Positions 1 through 6,900 of a DNA stretch of 10,622 nucleotides are shown here, piece by piece (position 1 is the first letter of the stretch; every line of letters begins with the position of its first letter). The notes under the pieces were generated by a model. The model did no database searches. It was not told the origin of the DNA and was given only the letters and a program-made list of their open reading frames with translations. Source of the DNA: Acidobacteriota bacterium (GTDB taxonomy: Bacteria > Acidobacteriota > Terriglobia > UBA7540); assembly GCA_021827245.1 (NCBI GenBank), contig JAKAWN010000224.1, positions 1 through 10,622 on the forward strand, read 5' to 3'. The translations under genes and the position numbers were made by a program.

Positions 1-1026
1 CTCATAGTCATAGCACAGAGCAGAAGCGATGACGCGGCTTAGCGCCACGGGCCGGATGTGATACTCGATAGCCAGGCAGGCTGGCCCGATCATGCGATCA
101 TTGCGGCCGAGCTTTCGAACCGGATCGCGTGCGTTGCGTTCAATGGGGTCAACGATTTCGGGATTCTGGTACTTCTTTAGCGCCGACTCTGCAAAGGCGT
201 TCTGTTCTTTGGCGTCGAATCCGAAGCGTTTGATCAGTGCCTCGCTCGACTCCCGGCCAACCGCCCTTGCCAGTTCAGCCAGTTCAGGATCGTTGGCTGC
301 TTCGCTCAGAAGTTGGTATCCCTTCAGGTAACCTGGATAAGCGATAGCGGCATTAATGGCGTTGTAAGTGAAAAGCTTGCGAGTCAGGCCTCCTTGAAAA
401 TTCTCTTTTGGCGCCAGCCCCTGGATCGGAGGCATATCGCCAACGAAAGCCTCCTTATCTGCCGGCATCTCCCACATATTCTGCGCCTTCAGGCAGAGAG
501 GATCTTCAGCCTTCATCTCCGGTGTAGGCTCAATGGTTGACCGCAGAACCATGGTCTCGACAAATCCTACGTGACGATCCAGCCAGTCGATCTCAACTGG
601 CTCCAGCCTCTCTGACACAAGCTGGCGCAACCATTTTCCTGGCTGAAAATAGTTTTCGCAGATGATGACGTTAAGAGGATTTGCGCGCTTCCGACCGACG
701 GCGAGCCGTACGCCTCGTGCCAGCAAAGGAGCAATCTGCGGAAAGTTTGGCCCTCCGATGGAAACAAAGACAGCCGAGGCTTCCGCTACTCTGTTTGCGA
801 CAGCTTCGAGCTCATCCGACGAAAGAACTTCGAATCCCCCGATAATAATGCTCTTATCTTCTGCCCCCATAATGTATACCTTATATCTGCCCCGATCACG
901 CAAAAGATTGACAAGCTCCGGTGACTTCTCAACAAACGTAATCCGAAATCCTGATAGGGTGAGCAGATGAGCAATGAATCCCCTTGCAATCTTCCCTGCA
1001 CCGAAAACAACCGCAGTCTTATTCAT
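1..1026 (-). CDS. Mannitol-1-phosphate 5-dehydrogenase-like polyol(-phosphate) dehydrogenase, partial (C-terminus beyond window edge)
   Basis: This is an open frame of 342 codons running off the left edge; the family is about 380 residues long, so roughly 40 are missing. The N-terminal Rossmann fold carries GAGKIARGF (residues 9-17), matching GAGNIGRGF of MtlD. CEN at 123-125, VGFVET at 153-158, RKLFTYN at 216-222, IKRFGFDA at 265-272 and DPVRKLGRNDRMIGP at 301-315 also match MtlD positions. The family performs NAD-dependent interconversion of a polyol or polyol phosphate and its keto form in the cytoplasm. The catalytic-region Lys (K217) and Asn (N222) are kept, but the usual His three residues later is Asn225, so substrate or mechanism may differ from true MtlD. 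The ATG at 1024-1026 overlaps the kinase stop (ATGAATAA, 8 bases). A good ribosome site, GAAAGG, lies 7 nt upstream, so the gene is probably translationally coupled to the kinase. The family call is firm; the substrate is unknown. Confidence 0.86.
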   Translation of the reverse strand, partial: MNKTAVVFGAGKIARGFIAHLLTLSGFRITFVEKSPELVNLLRDRGRYKVYIMGAEDKSIIIGGFEVLSSDELEAVANRVAEASAVFVSIGGPNFPQIAPLLARGVRLAVGRKRANPLNVIICENYFQPGKWLRQLVSERLEPVEIDWLDRHVGFVETMVLRSTIEPTPEMKAEDPLCLKAQNMWEMPADKEAFVGDMPPIQGLAPKENFQGGLTRKLFTYNAINAAIAYPGYLKGYQLLSEAANDPELAELARAVGRESSEALIKRFGFDAKEQNAFAESALKKYQNPEIVDPIERNARDPVRKLGRNDRMIGPACLAIEYHIRPVALSRVIASALCYDYE

Positions 1027-2533
1027 CGTTAAGCCTTTCTTCCTTGAGTTTCCTAAGCTGAACTCCCCGGACTTCTGCAAACCACTGACGAAGCGTGGGA
1101 TAGAGCTCACAGAAGTGCGCATATAGCTCTCGGTACTGCAAAGAGCGGTTAGCATCAGGGGTGAACTTGCGTGCAGGGCCGAGCATTCCAATGCTTGCGT
1201 CTTCGCAGTTCGAATACTGATTTGAAGCGACGGCGGCAAGCATTGCTGCGCCTAGGGCGGCGGAGTGCACGTTCTGCGGAACCGAAACAGAGCGTCCCCA
1301 GATATTCGCCTTGATCTCACTCCACAAGTCAACTCGCGCGGACCCTCCTGTGATGACGAGAGGCTCCAGGCGTCTCCCTGCGGTATTCTCAATGAGTTCC
1401 AGTATTTGAAGCAATCCGTAAGCAACACCTTCAAGAATAGCTCTCACGAAGTGGGCTTCACTGTGAAGAGCCCTGATCCCGATAAACGCGCCGGAGAGGT
1501 TGGGATCCCACAGGGGCGCTCGTTCCCCGTCCAGGTATGGTAGGAAGAACAAGGAAGCAGCCCCCGCCGGTGCGCCCCTAGCCGCAGCGAGCAGTTCGTC
1601 GTACTCTCGGCCGAAGGCCTTTCGATACCAATGCAGAGACCCGCCGCCGCAGGATGTAACTCCATAGAGAACGAACTTACCGGGCAGAAAGGGCGCGCAA
1701 ACCAGGTTTGGAGATCCCTGCATCACGGACGTTACCAAACCCAGATGCTCACTGGTGCCAGTAATGTTGAAGGCATCGCCTTCTCTGACCGTGCCGCTTC
1801 CCAGTACGCTTGCATTAAGATCATTCCAGCCGGTCGCCACGGACAATCCCGGCCTGAGGCCAGTTATCTCTGCGGCCTCAACGGAGACCTTTCCCATAAT
1901 TTGCTCCGGTTTAAGGAGGACGGGAAGAAGGTTATCCGGTATGCCCAGTTTGACGAGTACGTCCGTCGCCGGTCGGCCGGTAGAAAGGTTGACGACACCA
2001 CGATTGCTCGACGCATCGCTTGCCAATTCTCCCGTAAGCCTGAAGTTGATATAGTCTTTCGCCTGCAACATGCAGCACGCCCCTGCAAGCGTGCCCGGCG
2101 AATGCTTGCGCAACCAGAGCAGCCTGGGCAAAGGCCAAGTCGGCGCGGGCGGAAGATCAATCCCCAGGTGTGCGCTCAGTTCTTGTCGGGTGAAGGCATC
2201 GTACAGTTCCTCCATTTCAGCAACGCTGCGCTGGTCCTGGAAGCTGATGGAACGGTGAATCGGCCTTCCATCCTGACCCATGAAAACGTGGCTTACAATG
2301 TGGCCGCTGGCGCCCACCGCAAGGATTTTATCCGGATCAAAACGAGAGACGATTTCACGGATTCCTTCCACCGCTGCGTTCCACCACACTTGGGGATCTT
2401 GTTCCCTGAACCCAGGCTGCGGTTCACAGATCTCGTAGCATCGAGTTGCGATGTAGACGGGTGTCCCTTGCAGGGTGAATAGCCCTACTTTTGTGGCCGA
2501 GGATCCAATGTCCAATCCGAGCGCATATTGCAT
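1019..2533 (-). CDS. FGGY-family carbohydrate kinase, xylulokinase-like
   Basis: The 504-residue protein has the usual length of FGGY kinases, which transfer phosphate from ATP to a ketose or polyol in the cytoplasm. The N-terminal ATPase phosphate-1 loop is DIGSSATKVGLF (8-19). REQDPQVWW (43-51) matches the EQDPxxWW of XylB. The acidic residue expected in the xylulokinase catalytic position is D238 in GWNDLNASVLGSG (235-247). LPYLDGERAPLWDP (331-344), the helix RAILEGVAYGL (364-374) and TGGSARVDLW (395-404) match the C-terminal FGGY domain, and ALGAA (426-430) follows the late loop. The phosphate-2 motif reads GTSEHLG instead of the GTSGVY of XylB. The start at 2531-2533 is supported by GGGTGAG 6 nt upstream. 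The gene lies 65 nt after the dehydrogenase and overlaps the MtlD-like gene, so it is the middle of a three-gene operon. D-xylulose is a reasonable substrate guess, but other ketoses or polyols are not excluded. Confidence 0.88.
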   Translation of the reverse strand: MQYALGLDIGSSATKVGLFTLQGTPVYIATRCYEICEPQPGFREQDPQVWWNAAVEGIREIVSRFDPDKILAVGASGHIVSHVFMGQDGRPIHRSISFQDQRSVAEMEELYDAFTRQELSAHLGIDLPPAPTWPLPRLLWLRKHSPGTLAGACCMLQAKDYINFRLTGELASDASSNRGVVNLSTGRPATDVLVKLGIPDNLLPVLLKPEQIMGKVSVEAAEITGLRPGLSVATGWNDLNASVLGSGTVREGDAFNITGTSEHLGLVTSVMQGSPNLVCAPFLPGKFVLYGVTSCGGGSLHWYRKAFGREYDELLAAARGAPAGAASLFFLPYLDGERAPLWDPNLSGAFIGIRALHSEAHFVRAILEGVAYGLLQILELIENTAGRRLEPLVITGGSARVDLWSEIKANIWGRSVSVPQNVHSAALGAAMLAAVASNQYSNCEDASIGMLGPARKFTPDANRSLQYRELYAHFCELYPTLRQWFAEVRGVQLRKLKEERLNDE

Positions 2534-2598
2534 AGAGAGCTCACCCGGAAGTCACGCTGTTGCCGTGCCTGTGAATTGAGGTCTTCCGCGTGCAGAGT

Positions 2599-3615
2599 TC
2601 ATTCCGGGAAGACAATCATCCCCTTGATGTAGCCGGAGCACGAAATCGATTCCATGGAGAATGCCTCTTTTGCTTCCTCCAGGCTGAAGCGATGTGTGAT
2701 CATTTCTTCGGTTCGAATCACTCCGTCGTTGGCGGCGACGGCCGCAGCCTCCGTATAGCCGCTGTTGTTGCCTGCTCCCATAACGCGAACGTTTCTCACT
2801 TGAATGCTGTCCGGACGAAATGTCGTACTTCGTTCTCCGTCGTACCCAGCCAGCACACAGGTGCCGCCAAAGCGGACCAGACTGACCGCCACTTGCACCA
2901 TTTCGGTGGAACCCGTGGCATCGATCACGACATCCGCCCCGTACCTGTGGAACTGTTCGCTCAGACGCCTGAGTTCTTCCGTATCTTGCGCGACAGCCAG
3001 GGCGCCCCACGATTTTGCCAAAGCAAGGCGGTGCTTCTGCCTGTCCAGGCACAGAATGCGCCGTGCCCCGGCAGCTTTCAGCGCTGCCAGGCAGTTCAGA
3101 CCGATCGGGCCGACGCCGAGGATCACGGCGGTTGTTCCAATGCGCGCTCCGGCCATCTCCGCAACGGCCAGACCCACTCCAAGCGGCTCAAGCAGCGCCC
3201 CCTGCTCAAAGGAGACTGTTTCTGAAAGCTCGCAAAGGTTGTAAACCGGCGTCAGCAAATACTCCGCATAGGCTCCGGGCAATTGGAAACCGATCTGCCG
3301 GAATTGCGCACAGCTTCGCCACTCGCCTCGGCGGCAGTAATAGCATGTCAGGCAGGTGACCTCATTGTTGGCGGTTACCCTGCGTCCCAGCCATTCCGCA
3401 TCGGCCGGGGATCCAACCTTGTCAACAACACCGCTCCATTCGTGACCGGGTGTAAGCGGGTAGTCCACATGGATCGTCCCCTCCAACAGTTCAAGGTCCG
3501 TCCGGCAAATGCCTGCAGCCTTGAGCTTGACGCGCGCCCATCCTTCGCCCGGCTCCGGATCGGGGAGTGTGTACAAGGCCTTAAGGTTTGGCTGGGTGAT
3601 CTGAAGTGCTTTCAT
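2599..3615 (-). CDS. Zinc-dependent medium-chain dehydrogenase (sorbitol/xylitol/threonine dehydrogenase type)
   Basis: This 338-residue protein (from the ATG at 3613-3615) is a complete MDR-superfamily enzyme, expected to oxidise a secondary alcohol or polyol to a ketone with NAD(P)+ in the cytoplasm. Catalytic zinc ligands are C37 (GICRTD) and H58/E59 (TPGHEW), with E143 in LLEPLGVG as the usual further acidic residue. Four structural-zinc cysteines are intact (C88, C91, C94, C102). The Rossmann motif is GVGPIG (167-172), and D191 at the end of the second strand favours NAD over NADP. The frame also opens from a GTG at 3648, adding 11 residues, but neither start has a clear Shine-Dalgarno. 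The ATG was chosen because MKALQITQP is where this family normally begins. It is the first gene of the minus-strand operon and probably makes the ketose used by the downstream FGGY kinase. The exact polyol cannot be read from the sequence. Confidence 0.9.
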   Translation of the reverse strand: MKALQITQPNLKALYTLPDPEPGEGWARVKLKAAGICRTDLELLEGTIHVDYPLTPGHEWSGVVDKVGSPADAEWLGRRVTANNEVTCLTCYYCRRGEWRSCAQFRQIGFQLPGAYAEYLLTPVYNLCELSETVSFEQGALLEPLGVGLAVAEMAGARIGTTAVILGVGPIGLNCLAALKAAGARRILCLDRQKHRLALAKSWGALAVAQDTEELRRLSEQFHRYGADVVIDATGSTEMVQVAVSLVRFGGTCVLAGYDGERSTTFRPDSIQVRNVRVMGAGNNSGYTEAAAVAANDGVIRTEEMITHRFSLEEAKEAFSMESISCSGYIKGMIVFPE

Positions 3616-3705
3616 CACGCTATACAAGGCGGCGTATTCAACGCTCACTGCGCAACAAAATCAATGCAAAGCCGACCTGCCGCCGTCCACGGCCGCCTTT
3701 GAGAC

Positions 3706-3713
3706 AAGACATC
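3706..3713 (+). promoter_or_regulatory. AAGACATC motif, copy 1 (dehydrogenase-proximal)
   Basis: AAGACATC, extending to AAGACATCATA at 3706-3716. It matches the reverse complement of 3854-3864 (AAGACATCTTA) at 10 of 11 positions. On the minus strand it lies just downstream of the TATAGT sequence, a plausible repressor position for the polyol operon. Confidence 0.4.
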
Positions 3714-3762
3714 ATACTATAGACCAGGTGCGCTCCGGGCACGTCACTCTCGCAAGCCGTCA

Positions 3763-3770
3763 AAGACATC
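3763..3770 (+). promoter_or_regulatory. AAGACATC motif, copy 2 (central)
   Basis: A second exact AAGACATC, followed by CATT, about midway between copy 1 and the receptor promoter. Its orientation matches copy 1. It has no visible palindromic partner of its own. Confidence 0.35.
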
Positions 3771-3847
3771 CATTCTCGATGACATTGAAAATCTCCCCAG
3801 AACGCTGCCTTGGGCGCTCTGACAATATATCGAATATCAGATTCCGC

Positions 3848-3876
3848 TTGACATAAGATGTCTTACATGATACATC
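3848..3876 (+). promoter_or_regulatory. Sigma-70-type promoter of the TonB-dependent receptor gene
   Basis: A perfect -35 box TTGACA (3848-3853) is followed after exactly 17 bp by an extended -10, TG-A-TACATC (TG at 3868-3869, hexamer 3871-3876). The -10 hexamer itself is weak (3 of 6), which fits a promoter that relies on the extended TG or on an activator. Transcription would start near 3883, giving a leader of about 80 nt before the receptor start at 3962. The palindromes at 3854-3865 and 3867-3878 lie in its spacer and over its -10. Confidence 0.6.
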
Positions 3877-3878
3877 AT
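3854..3878. promoter_or_regulatory. Tandem palindromic operator overlapping the receptor promoter
   Basis: Two 12-bp inverted repeats stand one base apart: TAAGA-tg-TCTTA (3854-3865) and ATGAT-ac-ATCAT (3867-3878). Each has perfect 5-bp arms and a 2-bp centre. A wider dyad, GATGT-N10-ACATC (3857-3876), runs through both. They fill the -35/-10 spacer and cover the -10 box, the normal place for a repressor to block RNA polymerase. The binding protein is unknown and no regulator gene lies in the window. GntR-, LacI- and ROK-type factors all use short dyads of this sort. Confidence 0.55.
3857..3864 (-). promoter_or_regulatory. AAGACATC motif, copy 3 (inside receptor promoter)
   Basis: An inverted copy (GATGTCTT on the plus strand). 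It forms most of the first palindrome in the receptor promoter spacer, which ties the octamer to the operator. Confidence 0.4.
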
Positions 3879-3933
3879 TTTGCGTTGGATTTTAGTATTT
3901 TTATTTCGTTGCGTCTCGGGTCTTGGGTCAGGG

Positions 3934-3948
3934 TTTATGGCCCATAAA
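3934..3948 (+). promoter_or_regulatory. Perfect 7-bp dyad abutting the receptor Shine-Dalgarno
   Basis: TTTATGG-C-CCATAAA is a perfect 15-base palindrome in the predicted mRNA leader. As RNA it would fold as a 6-bp stem with a 3-nt loop. It ends directly before AAGGAG (3949-3954), which sits 7 nt from the ATG at 3962. It could shield or present the ribosome site, or act as a second DNA operator. The stem is AU-rich, so any RNA effect would be modest. Confidence 0.45.
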
Positions 3949-3961
3949 AAGGAGATTTCTA

Positions 3962-6900
3962 ATGCGACGTCGAGTGCTGCCGCGAAAGGCTAGCATTGTC
4001 GGAGACGGCCTTCCGTGCTTTTCGTGTCTCCCAACATCAACTGGAGACACAGGGACGGCTATGGCCAAGACCAGCGTTGTGCACACCAGAAAGTATTCTT
4101 GTTCTCAATCTGTGAAGCGATTCGGATCGCTTCTCGCCTTGTTTTTGCTACTCACAACCTTTTTGCCCGTCGCTTACGGGCAGATTTACACCTCTAACAT
4201 TGTAGGGACCGTCACCGATACGTCGGGAGGCGTGATTCCCGGCGCCTCGGTAACCCTTGTTAACGTGAATACAGGGGTCAAAGATCAAACCACGACTAAC
4301 AGCGTGGGTGACTACACCTTCCAGTACCTCCACCCCGGTCAATTTACGCTTACCGTTGAAGCGAAAGGGTTCCGGAAGTTCGTTCGTGAGAACATCACGC
4401 TTCAAATGTTTTCCAAGCTGAGCGTCAACGTCACATTGCATCCCGGCGCCGTGACGCAGTCGGTCACCGTAAAGGCTGCGACACCCCTGCTGCAAACGCA
4501 AACCGGCGAGCAGTCGGCGACTATTCCAAACGAACAAGTGTCAGAACTGCCCTTGGATCGCACGAATACGGGCGTGAACGTCATTGACTCTTTGAAGTTG
4601 CTTTCTCCCGGTGTTGTTTTGGATACGAGTGGAACTTGGACAGTTTCTTCAGGAGGCGTTGTCCGCAAGGACCAGGATTATATTGACGGCGCGATGACCA
4701 CCCTAACCGTTTGGTCGGGCAATGCAATCAACCCCGTGCCGGACGCCATCCAGGAAGTCAAGGTGATGACCAACAGCTTCTCGGCGGTCTATGGCAACAC
4801 CGGCGGTTCCATCACTCTGGTCTCGACGAAATCCGGCACCAATCAGTTCCATGGGGATGTCTACGAATACCTGGAAAACAATAAGCTCAACGCCAGCAAC
4901 TTCTACACGCACACGGTTCCCAAGGAGGTTTTCAACAATCCGGGGTTCACCATCGGTGGACCGATCCTTAAGAACAAACTGTTCTTCTTTGGTGATTGGC
5001 AGATGATCCGCAACTATGGCTCGTCCGCCTTCACGGGGTATACGGTGCCCGATCCCTCCTGGAGGAACGGAGACTTCACCAACGTCCTGGGGGCTCAGGT
5101 TGGAACCGACGCACTGGGACGGGCGATCTACCAGAATGAGATTTTCAATTATGCCACCCAGCGCGCCGTGACGGCAGGAGTGGTTGACCCTGTCACGGGG
5201 ATTGCGGCTACGCAAACCGGCTACGTCCGGGATCCGTTTACCCCTATGAATATCATTCCTGCGGTGGATATGAATGCCTCGGCCCTGGCGCTGCAGAAGC
5301 TCTACCCTCTGCCTACGCTTCCAGGCGCGATCGTGCAGAATTACAACACCACCCAACCGTCTTACGACCGTGAGCACCAGTACGATATCAAGATCGACTA
5401 CTATCTTGGTCCAAAAGACAGGTTCATGGGACGATGGTCCTCATTTTACGACTTGGGCAATGGTGGCCAGCCGTTTCCCGGACTCGCCGGAGGGGCCTTG
5501 GCGCCGGCAAGCGAGCTCTCATCGAACCCCGTGCTGGACTGGGTCCACATTTTCGGCCCGTCCACAACCAACGACGTTCATGCTTCCTACTTCCATGAGT
5601 ATGAACGCCGGCTTCCGGTCGGTTATGGCCAGGTCGGGTTGTCGTCCTACGGGATGACCGGACTGCCAAACGCCACCCAACCCCTTGGAGTTCCGAACAT
5701 TGGCGGAGGGGCCTGCACTCCCACCGGAATGCAAGGGTCCAGCGGCGTTTCATGTTTGGGAAGCCGCTATGACACCTTGGAACTGCAGGGGCAGGCGGAC
5801 ATTTATGTGGACGACCTGTTCACCCACATTATCGGCAAGCACACCCTCCAGTTTGGAGGCGAGGTTCAGAGGATGCAAACGAACAATTTGCAGCCAAATC
5901 CTTCGAACACCCGCTGGTATTTCAACAACGACTTTACTGACCAATACACGGGTACGGGAGTGGGCAAAACTGGTTATGATTACGCCAGCTTCCTGCTGGG
6001 ATTGCCCTCGAACCTCAATTACCGGGCTTTCCCCAACTTTGCGGATACTCGAGCCTCTGTTTTTGCGCTGTTTGCGGAGGATTCTTATCGCATCAAGCCG
6101 AACCTGACGTTGGATCTCGGACTCCGCTGGGATGCTCCAACCTACTGGTACGGCGTCAATAACACCCAGGGCGCCATCTACACCTGGAATGGGACAAGCG
6201 CCGACTTCCATATTCTGGGTCAAAACGGCTACCGACAGACCCAATGGAATAACCATTACACAGAGTTCGGTCCTCGAATCGGGATTGCGTGGTCGCCTTC
6301 CTTCGTGCGCAACACAGTGTTCCGGGCTGGCTACGGGCTCTTCACCATGGGTGTGCAGAATGGCGGTGCCCAGGGAGGCTTCCCGATGAATCCCGGCTGG
6401 TACACGATTTTCGACAATAACCAGTTCAACGACAGCCTGACGGCAGCTCTCACCGAGCCCCAAGGACTGACGCTGAGCAATATCCCTTACACCCCCTTTG
6501 TCGCCAGCCTCAATCCCAACCCCGGCATCACGCCCAACAACAATCCGCTGCAAACGGCCGAGCAGTGGAACGTTGGCGTCCAGCATGAGATTGGCGGAGT
6601 CATGTTCAACGTCGCCTACGCCGGAGCGCATGATTACCACCTGCAGCAGAACGGTTACTCGCCTAACGTGATCCCTCCAAACCTTCTCAGTACGTGCCAG
6701 GGCAAGGCTTTTTCTGCAGGCGGGACCCAGTGCGTGCCTTATCCTCAGTACAACATTGGAGCATTGGGTCAGTCCGTTTGGATTGGCTCAAACAGTTACA
6801 ACTCGATGCAGATAACAGCCACCAAGCACTTCTCGAGGGGCCTTACCTTCATGGGTGCTTACACCTGGGAGAAAAACCTCAACGTAGGTGAATACGGCTA

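Larger units (their letters stand above)
3616..3961. promoter_or_regulatory. Divergent regulatory region between polyol operon and TonB-dependent receptor
   Basis: No convincing gene is seen in this 346-bp gap. Its right half is markedly AT-richer than the flanking genes. It holds a good plus-strand promoter at 3848-3876, tandem palindromes over that promoter, three copies of the octamer AAGACATC, and a dyad next to the receptor's ribosome site. For the minus-strand operon only a weak -10-like TATAGT (3720-3715) is visible, right beside one octamer copy and without a good -35. No riboswitch or terminator could be recognised. Confidence 0.7.

Noticed and set aside
1631..2482. Plus-strand open frame of 283 codons opposite the kinase
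   Set aside because: It is antisense to a clear FGGY kinase, has no recognisable motif and a composition typical of a mirror frame.
2534..2598. Possible internal promoter or terminator between dehydrogenase and kinase
   Set aside because: No hairpin with a T-run and no -35/-10 pair were seen in this 65-nt gap; cotranscription is simpler.
2552..3052. Minus-strand frame of 166 codons overlapping the dehydrogenase
   Set aside because: It is out of frame with the MDR dehydrogenase and Arg/Gly-rich in the manner of a shadow frame.
3821..3840. ATAT-cga-ATAT inverted repeat and a possible minus-strand -10 (TATATT)
   Set aside because: The arms are only 4 bp of simple AT sequence and the matching -35 is poor, so it is not separable from AT-rich background.
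3923..3961. TTG start for the receptor 13 codons upstream
   Set aside because: It lacks a ribosome site and would translate through the dyad and the strong AAGGAG that clearly serves the ATG at 3962.
5750..6640. Minus-strand open frame of 296 codons inside the receptor gene
   Set aside because: It is antisense to an uninterrupted receptor frame, with low-complexity V/G/R-rich sequence and no family features.
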